A stretch of 8,808 nucleotides of DNA, taken from Desulfuromonadales bacterium. GTDB taxonomy: Bacteria; Desulfobacterota; Desulfuromonadia; Desulfuromonadales; UBA2294. Positions within the stretch are counted from its first letter, which is position 1. Each line of letters begins with the position of its first letter. A program made the translations under genes and the position numbers. Location: contig JAUVAJ010000048.1 in assembly GCA_030591795.1 (NCBI GenBank), positions 1-8,808 on the forward strand. Direction: 5' to 3'. This document shows positions 1-6,044 of this stretch, piece by piece. The notes below the pieces were generated by a model, which saw only the letters and a program-made list of their open reading frames with translations, was not told where the DNA came from and did not search any database.

Positions 1-194
1 ACAAATTTGGTTTTTCGCTCAACATCCATACCCGGCCTCGGTTCCGGCAACAGTGTATGGGCCATTCCACCCGATTTCAACCCGGCATCATATAAAACAA
101 TTCCGAGGCAGGAGCCAAGACCGTAGGTAACCATGACACCGGGAGCCGCCGCCGTTTTGTACTCAGATATACCGATGCGCTCCTTACGGGTCAT
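1..194 (-). CDS. cheD: CheD, receptor glutamine deamidase (partial, C-terminus outside window)
   Basis: This is the first 64 residues of a CheD protein; the rest lies beyond the left edge. CheD deamidates glutamines on chemoreceptors and, in organisms with CheC, binds CheC and stimulates its CheY-P phosphatase activity. The fragment contains the family core GLGSC (residues 25-29) and GGMAH (42-46). Cys29, His46 and Thr23 have the same spacing as the catalytic Cys, His and Thr known for Thermotoga CheD, so the enzyme should be active if the missing part is intact. The ATG overlaps the cheC stop codon by 4 bp (ATGA), and a GGAG ribosome-binding site lies 7 nt upstream inside cheC, supporting this start and translational coupling. 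The identification rests on these motifs and on the neighbourhood. Confidence 0.93.
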   Translation of the reverse strand, partial: MTRKERIGISEYKTAAAPGVMVTYGLGSCLGIVLYDAGLKSGGMAHTLLPEPRPGMDVERKTKF

Positions 195-811
195 TGCTTG
201 ACTCCAATTGCATCGGTAAGAACTCCGAGCGCGGTAGGATCGGGCAACAGGAAAAAGTGTCCGGTTATCACAGCACCACCCTGCTGTTGGCTGTGAAATT
301 CTGTCTCGAGCATCAGAGCCTGATCACCGACTTCGCTCAACTCGATCAACAGGTAATCGATAATAGCACCGGCCATGTCGTGGGCAAAAGCCGGGATAGA
401 TGGAATCAGCGTCAAGTTGATCAGGCTCCCCATCGCCCCCAGATATGAAGAAGCAAGAATATTCCCAACCTCCTTCAGGGCCGATTCAGCCATCTCGTCA
501 AAGCGGCTCGCCGAAGCATCCTTCCCGAGCAATTTATTAACCAGACGGTGGGCAGACTGCTCCGGAAAAACCAGAAGAATATTACCACAGGCGTCGCCAT
601 GAATCTGCATCGTGACACCGACCACCACCTGTTCGGCACCACCGATCAGATCAGGCACATCAACAATATCGACCAGAGACACTGATGGTACATGCAGCTC
701 TACCCGGTCAGAAACCATCTGCGACAAAGCCGTCGCAGCATTACCCATACCAACATTGCTGATTTCGCGCAGTGCATCGAGATGTTCGTCGGTCAACATC
801 TTGAAGGTCAT
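191..811 (-). CDS. cheC: CheC, CheY-P phosphatase
   Basis: CheC is a cytoplasmic phosphatase that removes phosphate from CheY and partners CheD in receptor adaptation. The 206-residue protein is the usual CheC size and shows the two-fold family signature D/S-x3-E-x2-N-x22-P twice: Asp12-Glu16-Asn19-Pro42 and Ser110-Glu114-Asn117-Pro140. Both catalytic half-sites therefore look intact. The closely related CheX has a single site, and FliY carries an extra domain that is absent here. The ATG overlaps the cheA stop codon by 4 bp. A strong GGAGG lies 4 nt before the ATG, inside the end of cheA, so the start is well supported. No cheZ is present, so CheC is the likely route for signal termination in this operon. 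Confidence 0.95.
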   Translation of the reverse strand: MTFKMLTDEHLDALREISNVGMGNAATALSQMVSDRVELHVPSVSLVDIVDVPDLIGGAEQVVVGVTMQIHGDACGNILLVFPEQSAHRLVNKLLGKDASASRFDEMAESALKEVGNILASSYLGAMGSLINLTLIPSIPAFAHDMAGAIIDYLLIELSEVGDQALMLETEFHSQQQGGAVITGHFFLLPDPTALGVLTDAIGVKQ

Positions 812-2676
812 TGTTCCTCCAATTCTTGCTCAAACAGTTGCGTCTCGGTATTAAACAAGGCATGCGGATCTATTATGAACATGATGCGGCCATCACCTTT
901 GATGGTAGCGCCACTTACGCCGGGTAGCCGATTCAACGACGTGGGCAGCGATTTAATAAATGCTTCACGTTGACCGGTCAGACGGTCGACCAACAACCCT
1001 ATCTTGCGCCCCTGACTTTCACAGATGACCAGGTGAACGGTCGCGACATCACTCTCAGCTTCAGGCAAACCGAGGAGTCGGTTAAGCGAATAAAGCGGGA
1101 TAGATTCTTCTTCGAGTAATAACAGCGGCTCACCGCCAGAAAGTTGAATGTCACTTTTTTCGACATCCAGTGTCCGCAAAACCCGGGTCACCGGCATACC
1201 AAGCTCCTTGCCGGCGCACTCCACAATCAAGATTTTGACAATTGCCACCGAGAGCGGCACTTTCATCATAAAGCTGGTGCCAACGCCTACCTCCGAAGTT
1301 ATTTCCAGCATACCGCCGAGACCTTCGAGAGCAAACTTGACCACGTCCATCCCAACCCCGCGACCGGATGTTTCGGTCACGGTGTCCCGGGTTGAAAAAC
1401 CGGGCTGACAGATCCATTGCAATACTTCACGTTCAGACAATTCCTTGATCTGCGCTTTTTTCAGCAACCCCCGCTCGGCAAGCTTGCCCCGGATTATTTC
1501 CGGATCGATCCCGAGACCATCATCGGATATTTCGATCAGCGCCATATCCTTTTCCCGCCAGGCCTTGATCGAGACTGTCCCTTGCGCTTCAATACCGTGG
1601 TCAACGGCGTTGCGCACCATGTGCACCAACGGATCAGACAACTCTTCGAGAATTGTCCGGTCGAGTTCGAGCCCTTCACCACTGATTTCGAGACGAACCT
1701 GTTTGTCATTATTGCGACAATGGTCACGAACCAGACGCGGCAGGTTGGCCGTGATACTTTCCAGCGGCATCATCCGGACCTGCAGGACATGATGGTGCAG
1801 ATCGTTCACCAGGCGGGTCAACAGACCAAGCCCCTCATTGACATTATCCCAATCGTTGGCCCGGGCCGCCGACTGCAACATATGCCGGTTGGTAATCAAC
1901 TCTCCGGTCAGATTAATAAACTTATCGAGCAGTCCAGTTCGAACCCGAACCGTACGGGCATCATCGTCGCGCCGCACCCCTACCCGACGCCGATCCGCGA
2001 TAAAAGTGACCTTCTCGATATCCGGCATCTCAGCGAGAATACCGGACATTTCGGACTCACCGGCATTACTTTTCAACCAGATGGAAAGTTGTCGAACCGG
2101 AAATCCCTGCTGCATATCGGCAATCGTCGGCTTGCATGATTCTACCTGGCCGACACTGTTCAATGCCTCAAGAATCAACATCGCCCGAGCGGCTGGCGCC
2201 AGAGCATCCCCGGTCAGATCGATGATCACTTGAACAATCGGCAGATCCTCTTCCGGCATAGGTGCCGAAACGGCGTCACCCTGCCCAGCATCAACCACCA
2301 CCGCTTCAGCCACCGATTCATCTTGCGCAGCGATAAACGCCGATACATCCCGCTCTGCTTCGCCCGCCGAGATATCGGCCAACAAACCTTCGAGCAGATC
2401 AACCCCGGCCAGCAGCCGATCGATCGCTTGCGGTGGCACGCTGCCTGACTTGCGGAATTCGTCCAGCATATCTTCCAGATGATGCGCCAACCCGGCAGTC
2501 GCATCAAAGCCCATCGAGGCAGCCATCCCCTTGATCGAATGCGCTTCACGAAACAACGCATCTATCCCGCCACTGTCGGACGATTCCTGCTCCAGAGCAA
2601 CCGCCAGCTGACTCATGCGGCGCAAGTGCTCCCCGGTTTCAGACAGGAACAGATCGTGATATTTGGACATGTCCAT
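808..2676 (-). CDS. cheA: CheA, chemotaxis sensor histidine kinase
   Basis: CheA autophosphorylates in complex with receptor and CheW, then passes the phosphate to CheY. The 622-residue protein has the standard order. A P1 Hpt domain (about 1-105) carries the phospho-accepting His46 in AHSIKG. A divergent P2-like CheY-binding domain lies at about 147-227. The P3 dimerisation helices (about 240-310) include LTGELITNR. The P4 ATPase domain (about 310-475) has an N-box with Asn356 and DHG 359-361, a G1 box DDGLGID 385-391, PGFST 425-429 and GRGVGMD 438-444. A CheW-like P5 domain lies at about 475-612. The P4 loop right after the N-box is about 11 residues shorter than in textbook CheAs. A second ATG two codons in (Met3) is possible, but the first has an AGGG 6 nt upstream. 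It lies 42 bp after cheY and overlaps cheC by 4 bp. Confidence 0.97.
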   Translation of the reverse strand: MDMSKYHDLFLSETGEHLRRMSQLAVALEQESSDSGGIDALFREAHSIKGMAASMGFDATAGLAHHLEDMLDEFRKSGSVPPQAIDRLLAGVDLLEGLLADISAGEAERDVSAFIAAQDESVAEAVVVDAGQGDAVSAPMPEEDLPIVQVIIDLTGDALAPAARAMLILEALNSVGQVESCKPTIADMQQGFPVRQLSIWLKSNAGESEMSGILAEMPDIEKVTFIADRRRVGVRRDDDARTVRVRTGLLDKFINLTGELITNRHMLQSAARANDWDNVNEGLGLLTRLVNDLHHHVLQVRMMPLESITANLPRLVRDHCRNNDKQVRLEISGEGLELDRTILEELSDPLVHMVRNAVDHGIEAQGTVSIKAWREKDMALIEISDDGLGIDPEIIRGKLAERGLLKKAQIKELSEREVLQWICQPGFSTRDTVTETSGRGVGMDVVKFALEGLGGMLEITSEVGVGTSFMMKVPLSVAIVKILIVECAGKELGMPVTRVLRTLDVEKSDIQLSGGEPLLLLEEESIPLYSLNRLLGLPEAESDVATVHLVICESQGRKIGLLVDRLTGQREAFIKSLPTSLNRLPGVSGATIKGDGRIMFIIDPHALFNTETQLFEQELEEQ

Positions 2677-2718
2677 ATTGGACCCTAAACGCTTTTCTTC
2701 AAGATTATTCTACGTTGC

Positions 2719-3084
2719 TCAAACAGTAGTAACCCGACGAATAACATCGAGAACCCGGTCTTCTTTAAACGGCTTGACGATGAAATCCTTGGCTCCGGAT
2801 TGCACCGCCTCCACCACCAGAGCATCTTGACCCAGGGCGCTGCACATAACAATTTTGGCATCCGGGTCCTGCTTCCGGATCTCCTGTAGCGCCTCAATGC
2901 CGCTTTTTTGCGGCATGACAATATCCATTGTCACCAGATCAGGCTTAAGCTCGGTGTATTTCGCAATCGCTTCATCACCATTGGCCGCTTCACCGACAAC
3001 TGTGTGGCCGGCACCGGTGATAATATCTTTCAACATGTTGCGCATAAACAGGGCATCATCAACAATCAGAACCCGTAATCCCAT
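2719..3084 (-). CDS. cheY: CheY, single-domain chemotaxis response regulator
   Basis: This 121-residue protein is a lone receiver domain with no output domain. The acidic pocket Asp9/Asp10, phospho-acceptor Asp54 (in TMDIVMP), Ser82 and Lys104 (in KPF) are all present. The position matching the switch tyrosine of E. coli CheY is Phe101, in the sequence DFIVKPF, a form common in Bacillus- and Thermotoga-type CheY proteins. CheA should phosphorylate it and CheC should dephosphorylate it. Whether it acts on a flagellar motor or on another output cannot be read from this window. It sits between cheW (19 bp upstream) and cheA (42 bp downstream), and its start has the strongest Shine-Dalgarno match in the operon. 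A general response regulator is possible, but the neighbours argue strongly for CheY. Confidence 0.95.
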   Translation of the reverse strand: MGLRVLIVDDALFMRNMLKDIITGAGHTVVGEAANGDEAIAKYTELKPDLVTMDIVMPQKSGIEALQEIRKQDPDAKIVMCSALGQDALVVEAVQSGAKDFIVKPFKEDRVLDVIRRVTTV

Positions 3085-3088
3085 AGTT

Positions 3089-3095
3089 CTCCTCC
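3089..3095 (-). promoter_or_regulatory. Strong ribosome-binding site of cheY
   Basis: The minus strand reads GGAGGAG ending 4 nt before the cheY ATG, close to a perfect anti-16S match. It is much better than the site before cheW, where only a weak GGAC is visible. It fixes the cheY start and suggests that CheY is made in larger amounts than CheW. Confidence 0.8.
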
Positions 3096-3103
3096 AGAGT
3101 TGC

Positions 3104-3526
3104 TTATATTTGAATAGTGTTCAGATCGTCAACCAGATCTGAGATATCAAGCATATTGACTACCAGACCCTCATAATCATAGAGCTGCCCGATAAATTTA
3201 TTCTGTTTATCTTCCTGCCGATACGGCAAACAGGCGTCCGGATCAAACTGCACAATCCGGAAAACTTCGGTAACACCGAGGGCTATCCCCTCCTGTCCGG
3301 GCGGCATAACAACGACCTTGTTGACTGTCATCAGTGTCTCGATATCGAGGTAACGTCCCAGATCGAGAACCGGCATAATGTTGCCGTGAAAATTCATTGC
3401 GCCCATCAGCCAGTCGGGCGCCATCGGTATATAATCGAGTTGCGGCATTTCGGCAATCTCCTGAATCCGGGAGATTGCCAGGCCGAACCACTCACTGCCG
3501 AGACGAAAAATCAGTACTTTTTTCAT
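3104..3526 (-). CDS. cheW: CheW, receptor-kinase coupling protein
   Basis: CheW bridges the receptor signalling tip and the CheA P5 domain in the cytoplasmic array. The 140-residue protein is a single CheW domain. Its opening strand (VLIFRLGSEWFGLAI) is followed by an IQEIAEMP segment, a WLMGAMNFHGNIMPVLDL segment (about 39-56) that matches the conserved 'G.in.RG.i.pv.DL' region, and a later GLVVNMLDI segment near residues 120-128. The usual Arg in the 'RG' of that motif is His-Gly here (47-48). The start ATG lies 2 bp after the receptor gene's stop codon with only a weak ribosome-binding site, so translation probably depends on coupling to the upstream gene. Its position between receptor and cheY fits the role. 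Confidence 0.93.
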   Translation of the reverse strand: MKKVLIFRLGSEWFGLAISRIQEIAEMPQLDYIPMAPDWLMGAMNFHGNIMPVLDLGRYLDIETLMTVNKVVVMPPGQEGIALGVTEVFRIVQFDPDACLPYRQEDKQNKFIGQLYDYEGLVVNMLDISDLVDDLNTIQI

Positions 3527-3528
3527 AA

Positions 3529-4812
3529 TCAGTCCGGGGACGAACCATTCTCCAGACGGAAACGTTTGACCCTGTCGATCAGGCCATCGGCAAACCTGGC
3601 CAGGTCTTGCGCCGAGTGTGCCATCTCTTCCATCGCCGCCGACTGCTGTTCAGTTGCAGCTGAACCCTCTTGCGTCGCCGCTGCGTTATCAGCCACCACC
3701 TGTGAAATATCGTCAACGGCACTGACCAGGTGGCGAGCTCCTTCAAGCTGCTGTTTTGACAGCTCAGTAATTGAAGACGCCTTACCTTGAGCGTTGACCG
3801 CCGTATCGATGATCTCGCCAAAAGCGGTGCTGGTTGTATCGATCGCCTTTTTTCCTTCAGCCATCTCTTCGATGCTGGACTGCAGCGCTTTCTCGATATT
3901 TATGCCCTCATTCTGAACCTTGCCGATCAACTGGGTAATCTCACTCGCCGACTCGGTGGTTGAATCTGCAAGTTTGCGAATTTCTTCAGCGACCACCGCA
4001 AAGCCACGCCCGTACTCACCGGCCCGGGCCGCTTCAATCGTAGCGTTCAATGCCAACAGGTTGGTCTTCTGCGCCACAGCGTTGATCACCTCGACAATCT
4101 TGCCGACCTTCTGCAACTGACCACCGAAAGAGACCACCTGTTCGCCGCTCCGTTCAACATCGAGCAGAATCTGTTTCATCCCGTCCATAGTGCGCCGCGC
4201 TGTCTCTCCCCCCTGCTGAGCCGTTTGCACCGTCAGATCGACCGCCTCGAGAACCTTGCCGGCGGCGGCAGCCACTAGTTCAGTATTCATCGCCATATCC
4301 TTGATCAGGCGCGAAGTAACTTCGACTGTTTCAGCCTGGGTTTCAGCCCCCTTGCTGACCTGCTCAACGGTGTTGGACAATTCGTGGCTCGAAGCTGCCA
4401 TCTCTTGCGCTGTCGCCGACAGGCCCTGGGCCGCATCGGCTACCTGACCAGAAGCTGACCTGACCGAGCCGACCAGCTCGCGCAGGTTGTTGTTAACCAG
4501 ATTCAGGGAATTTGCCAGGTCATGGGTCTCATCACTGGCAATACTATCCTGCAACCGGATCGTCTGTGACAGATCGCCATGGCTAATCCGCTCACTCGCT
4601 TCACGCAAAATCTTTATGTTACGGGTAAACACTCTGGAAAACAGCGCCCCGATAATCAGACCGGCCAGGAGCGCGCCGCCCACAGACACATACTGCTGGA
4701 TCCAGAAATCCTCGATACCGAGTCGCGGGACAATAAACAGATTCAGCAACACCGTAACAAATACGATGCCGAGAAAACCCAGGGTAAACTTGTGAGCGAT
4801 TTCTACACGCAT
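3529..4812 (-). CDS. Methyl-accepting chemotaxis protein with minimal sensory region
   Basis: This 427-residue chemoreceptor has two N-terminal membrane helices (about 10-29 and 43-59) separated by only about 13 residues, so there is no periplasmic ligand-binding domain. A HAMP-like linker follows (about 60-116; HGDL at 78-81, DETHDL at 94-99). A long helical signalling domain (about 117-415) has its hairpin tip in [18 protein letters not shown] (249-266) followed by [10 protein letters not shown], the site that contacts CheA and CheW. Helices near the ends carry Glu/Gln pairs that could be methylated by CheR and deamidated by CheD, but exact sites cannot be assigned by eye. The C-terminus (NGSSPD) lacks an NWETF-like CheR tether. 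AAGGAG lies 7 nt upstream of the ATG, supporting this start. The stimulus is unknown; it may be sensed through the membrane or HAMP, or via a partner. Confidence 0.95.
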   Translation of the reverse strand: MRVEIAHKFTLGFLGIVFVTVLLNLFIVPRLGIEDFWIQQYVSVGGALLAGLIIGALFSRVFTRNIKILREASERISHGDLSQTIRLQDSIASDETHDLANSLNLVNNNLRELVGSVRSASGQVADAAQGLSATAQEMAASSHELSNTVEQVSKGAETQAETVEVTSRLIKDMAMNTELVAAAAGKVLEAVDLTVQTAQQGGETARRTMDGMKQILLDVERSGEQVVSFGGQLQKVGKIVEVINAVAQKTNLLALNATIEAARAGEYGRGFAVVAEEIRKLADSTTESASEITQLIGKVQNEGINIEKALQSSIEEMAEGKKAIDTTSTAFGEIIDTAVNAQGKASSITELSKQQLEGARHLVSAVDDISQVVADNAAATQEGSAATEQQSAAMEEMAHSAQDLARFADGLIDRVKRFRLENGSSPD

Positions 4813-4819
4813 TCTTCCA

Positions 4820-4825
4820 CTCCTT
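4820..4825 (-). promoter_or_regulatory. Ribosome-binding site of the receptor gene
   Basis: The minus strand reads AAGGAG, 7 nt before the receptor ATG, in the 41-bp gap after cheR. It decides the receptor start. I see no convincing promoter or terminator in this gap. Confidence 0.7.
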
Positions 4826-4853
4826 CAATTAGGTCAAACAAATTAGCACCCGA

Positions 4854-5741
4854 CTACAGGGCAACACTCTCCTCAGGTGAAGCGATACAGCGATAAATAC
4901 GTTCGACCGGATATTCCGACCGGTAGAGATGGCGAACATCCCCGACCATCGTTTCCGCACGACCCAGCACCAGAAAGCCATTTGGCCCGAGTGCCCGGGC
5001 AAAACGGGTCAGGATTTTAGCCTGTTCCTCCCGGGAAAAATAAATCATGACGTTGCGACAGAGAATCAGATCAGCTTGTGGATAATCCACCTCGGCCAGA
5101 ATGTTTTGTTGCTCAAACTGAACCTGCTCCCGAATTTTCTCGTCGAGCCGAAAACGCCAGCCGTCAAACTGCGTAAAATATTTCTGCCGCACCGGCTTTG
5201 GCACCTCAGCCAACCGTTGCGCATCATACTCGCCGGTTCTCGCCTGTGCCAATATCTGCCTGCTGACATCAGTCGCCAGAATTGAGGTATCGATCCGGCT
5301 CAGCGACTGCTCCTGCAGCAGCAGCGCAACCGAGTAAGGTTCCTCACCACTCGAACAACCGACACTCCAGATTCGCAACTCACTCGCCTGCTCGCGCCGT
5401 TTTTGCTCCAGCAATTTTGGCAGGACCTTTTCTTCCAACACCAGAAATGTCGACGGGTTGCGAAAAAAGTGTGAAACATGAATCGTCAGGATTGCTAACA
5501 ACGCATCAAGTTCATCATCATCTGACCGGAGGAACTCGACATAGGGTGTAGAGCCGTTAAACCCCCGTGCCCGAACCCGACTGGCGATGCGCCGCTTTAT
5601 ACATCGATCCTTATAGCTGCCGAGATCAAAAGCCCGCCGGGACAGCAACAGTTCACTGATTTCCTGGAAATCTGCATCGAGGAAATCTGCGCCGACAAAT
5701 GGCGTTGTCGATATTTTCTGCTGTTTATCAATCGCCGTCAT
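4854..5741 (-). CDS. cheR: CheR, chemoreceptor glutamate methyltransferase
   Basis: CheR transfers a methyl group from S-adenosylmethionine to receptor glutamates for adaptation. The 295-residue protein has an N-terminal helical domain (about 20-85) with an Arg/Lys-rich helix (KDRCIKRRIASRVRAR, 44-59). The family region HVSHFFRNP (88-96) matches the usual FFR motif. The SAM-binding motif WSVGCSSGEEPYS (125-137) is followed by ILATDVS (154-160), DLILCRNVMIYF (224-235) and a closing LGRAETM (259-265). The length is slightly above the E. coli enzyme because of about 20 extra residues at the N-terminus. There is no alternative in-frame ATG nearby and no clear Shine-Dalgarno sequence before this ATG, so the exact start is less certain than the identity. 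It is the first che gene after the intergenic region. Confidence 0.95.
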   Translation of the reverse strand: MTAIDKQQKISTTPFVGADFLDADFQEISELLLSRRAFDLGSYKDRCIKRRIASRVRARGFNGSTPYVEFLRSDDDELDALLAILTIHVSHFFRNPSTFLVLEEKVLPKLLEQKRREQASELRIWSVGCSSGEEPYSVALLLQEQSLSRIDTSILATDVSRQILAQARTGEYDAQRLAEVPKPVRQKYFTQFDGWRFRLDEKIREQVQFEQQNILAEVDYPQADLILCRNVMIYFSREEQAKILTRFARALGPNGFLVLGRAETMVGDVRHLYRSEYPVERIYRCIASPEESVAL

Positions 5742-5756
5742 CTGATTGTCATCAAC

Positions 5757-5939
5757 TTAATTAGTTTTCGTCCGGAAACGGCCCTTTTCCGCAATCTCTG
5801 CGTCAATCTGCACATTTGATTGTGCGGCGTAAAGTGCTACGCCTCCGCTCAAATGCTTGATTTTCTTGACCTTGAGAAAAATTGCTCGTTGCCAAATCGA
5901 AAACTGCACTTGTGCCATCTGGAGTTTCCGGATGGACAC
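5757..5939 (-). CDS. Doubtful 60-residue ORF inside the intergenic repeat region
   Basis: An open frame runs from a GTG that directly follows one TAATTA copy to a TAA within the second TAATTA copy, filling the space between the two direct repeats. The product would be a small basic soluble peptide with no signal peptide, membrane segment or motif that I recognise. There is no Shine-Dalgarno sequence before the GTG, and the frame overlaps several hairpin-forming sequences. It is more likely part of a repeat element or untranslated leader than a real gene. I list it because nothing else covers this stretch. Confidence 0.13.
   Translation of the reverse strand: MSIRKLQMAQVQFSIWQRAIFLKVKKIKHLSGGVALYAAQSNVQIDAEIAEKGRFRTKTN
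5773..5791 (-). repeat. Hairpin CGGAAA / TTTCCG
   Basis: A 6-bp perfect inverted repeat with a 7-nt loop lies 31-49 bp before the cheR start. No T-run follows on either strand, so it is not an obvious terminator. It may be a leader hairpin of the che transcript or part of the repeat cluster. Confidence 0.35.
5826..5843 (-). repeat. Hairpin GGCGTA / TACGCC
   Basis: A 6-bp perfect inverted repeat with a 6-nt loop. A GC-rich alternative pairing with GCG at 5824-5826 and CGC at 5846-5848 could lengthen the stem around a small bulge. A further 5-bp inverted repeat (GCACA/TGTGC, 5810-5825) sits beside it. No T-run follows. Confidence 0.35.
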
Positions 5940-5999
5940 TAATTAGTTTCCAAATCAGAAACGTACACTATGCCCAGTCAGTATTTCCAGATGGGCGCT
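5882..5999 (-). repeat. Imperfect tandem duplication of a roughly 59-bp unit
   Basis: Two adjacent blocks, 5941-5999 and 5882-5940, align head to tail on the minus strand with about two thirds identical positions over 53 bp and one single-base gap (aligned by eye). Shared landmarks are CCATCYGGAAA near the start of each unit, then TGG, AGTG, and TTTC followed by GATTTGG. The first unit contains GTTTC-N7-GAAAC (5946-5962), an operator-like dyad. The second keeps only a degraded form. The units lie 140-260 bp upstream of cheR, where a che promoter would be expected. Confidence 0.5.
5912..5939 (-). repeat. Strong hairpin CCATCTGGA / TCCGGATGG
   Basis: A 9-bp stem (5915-5923 with 5927-5935) has a 3-nt loop and one G-U-type mismatch. 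It is extended by GTG/CAC pairs (5912-5914 with 5937-5939) around one bulged base. It is the most stable-looking structure in the window. No T-run follows it, so it is not a classical terminator. The neighbouring tandem unit can form only a weaker, diverged version (GCCCA/TGGGC). Confidence 0.5.
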
Positions 6000-6003
6000 A
6001 GTT

Positions 6004-6041
6004 ATAAAAACAATACATGGCTCACACTCGCGCCTAACCAT
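6004..6041 (-). terminator. Weak candidate terminator of lon-thiL
   Basis: Just after the thiL stop, the minus strand can form ATGGTT pairing with GAGCCAT-type sequence (6036-6041 with 6017-6022, one G-U pair) around a large loop. TTGTTTTTAT follows about 6 nt later. The stem is short and the loop long, so it could be a poor intrinsic terminator, and read-through into the che genes is possible. Confidence 0.3.
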
Positions 6042-6044
6042 ACA

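Larger units (their letters stand above)
5758..5963. repeat. Pair of imperfect direct repeats (TAATTAGTTT) 182 bp apart
   Basis: The 10-mer TAATTAGTTT occurs at 5758-5767 and again at 5940-5949. Similarity continues to GAAACG at 5780 and 5963, so each copy is about 23-24 bp. Between them lies a hairpin-rich block. An inverted pair is also present: TCCGGAAAC at 5771-5779 and its exact complement GTTTCCGGA at 5924-5932. Flanking direct repeats plus internal inverted repeats recall a small non-autonomous mobile or dispersed intergenic element. Only a genome-wide copy search can show this. Confidence 0.5.

Noticed and set aside
1417..2139. A 240-codon open frame on the plus strand opposite cheA
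   Set aside because: It lies entirely antisense to a well-conserved kinase gene, has no recognisable domain, and is explained by the codon bias of cheA.
4012..4068. Lys in place of Gln before TNLLALNA in the receptor tip
   Set aside because: Lys at this position is common in chemoreceptors, so it is not a meaningful anomaly.
5906..5915. The palindrome GCACTTGTGC as a regulator site
   Set aside because: It is a single short dyad overlapping the stronger hairpin, with no second copy. It is too little to call an operator.
5900..5920. A sigma-54 promoter (minus strand TGGCAC)
   Set aside because: TGGCAC is present, but the required GC doublet at the -12 spacing is missing (CAGT instead of TTGC).
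5742..6044. A cyclic-di-GMP riboswitch (GEMM type) before the che operon
   Set aside because: Neither strand shows the conserved GEMM core or its paired tetraloop and receptor elements. The hairpins present have different sequences.
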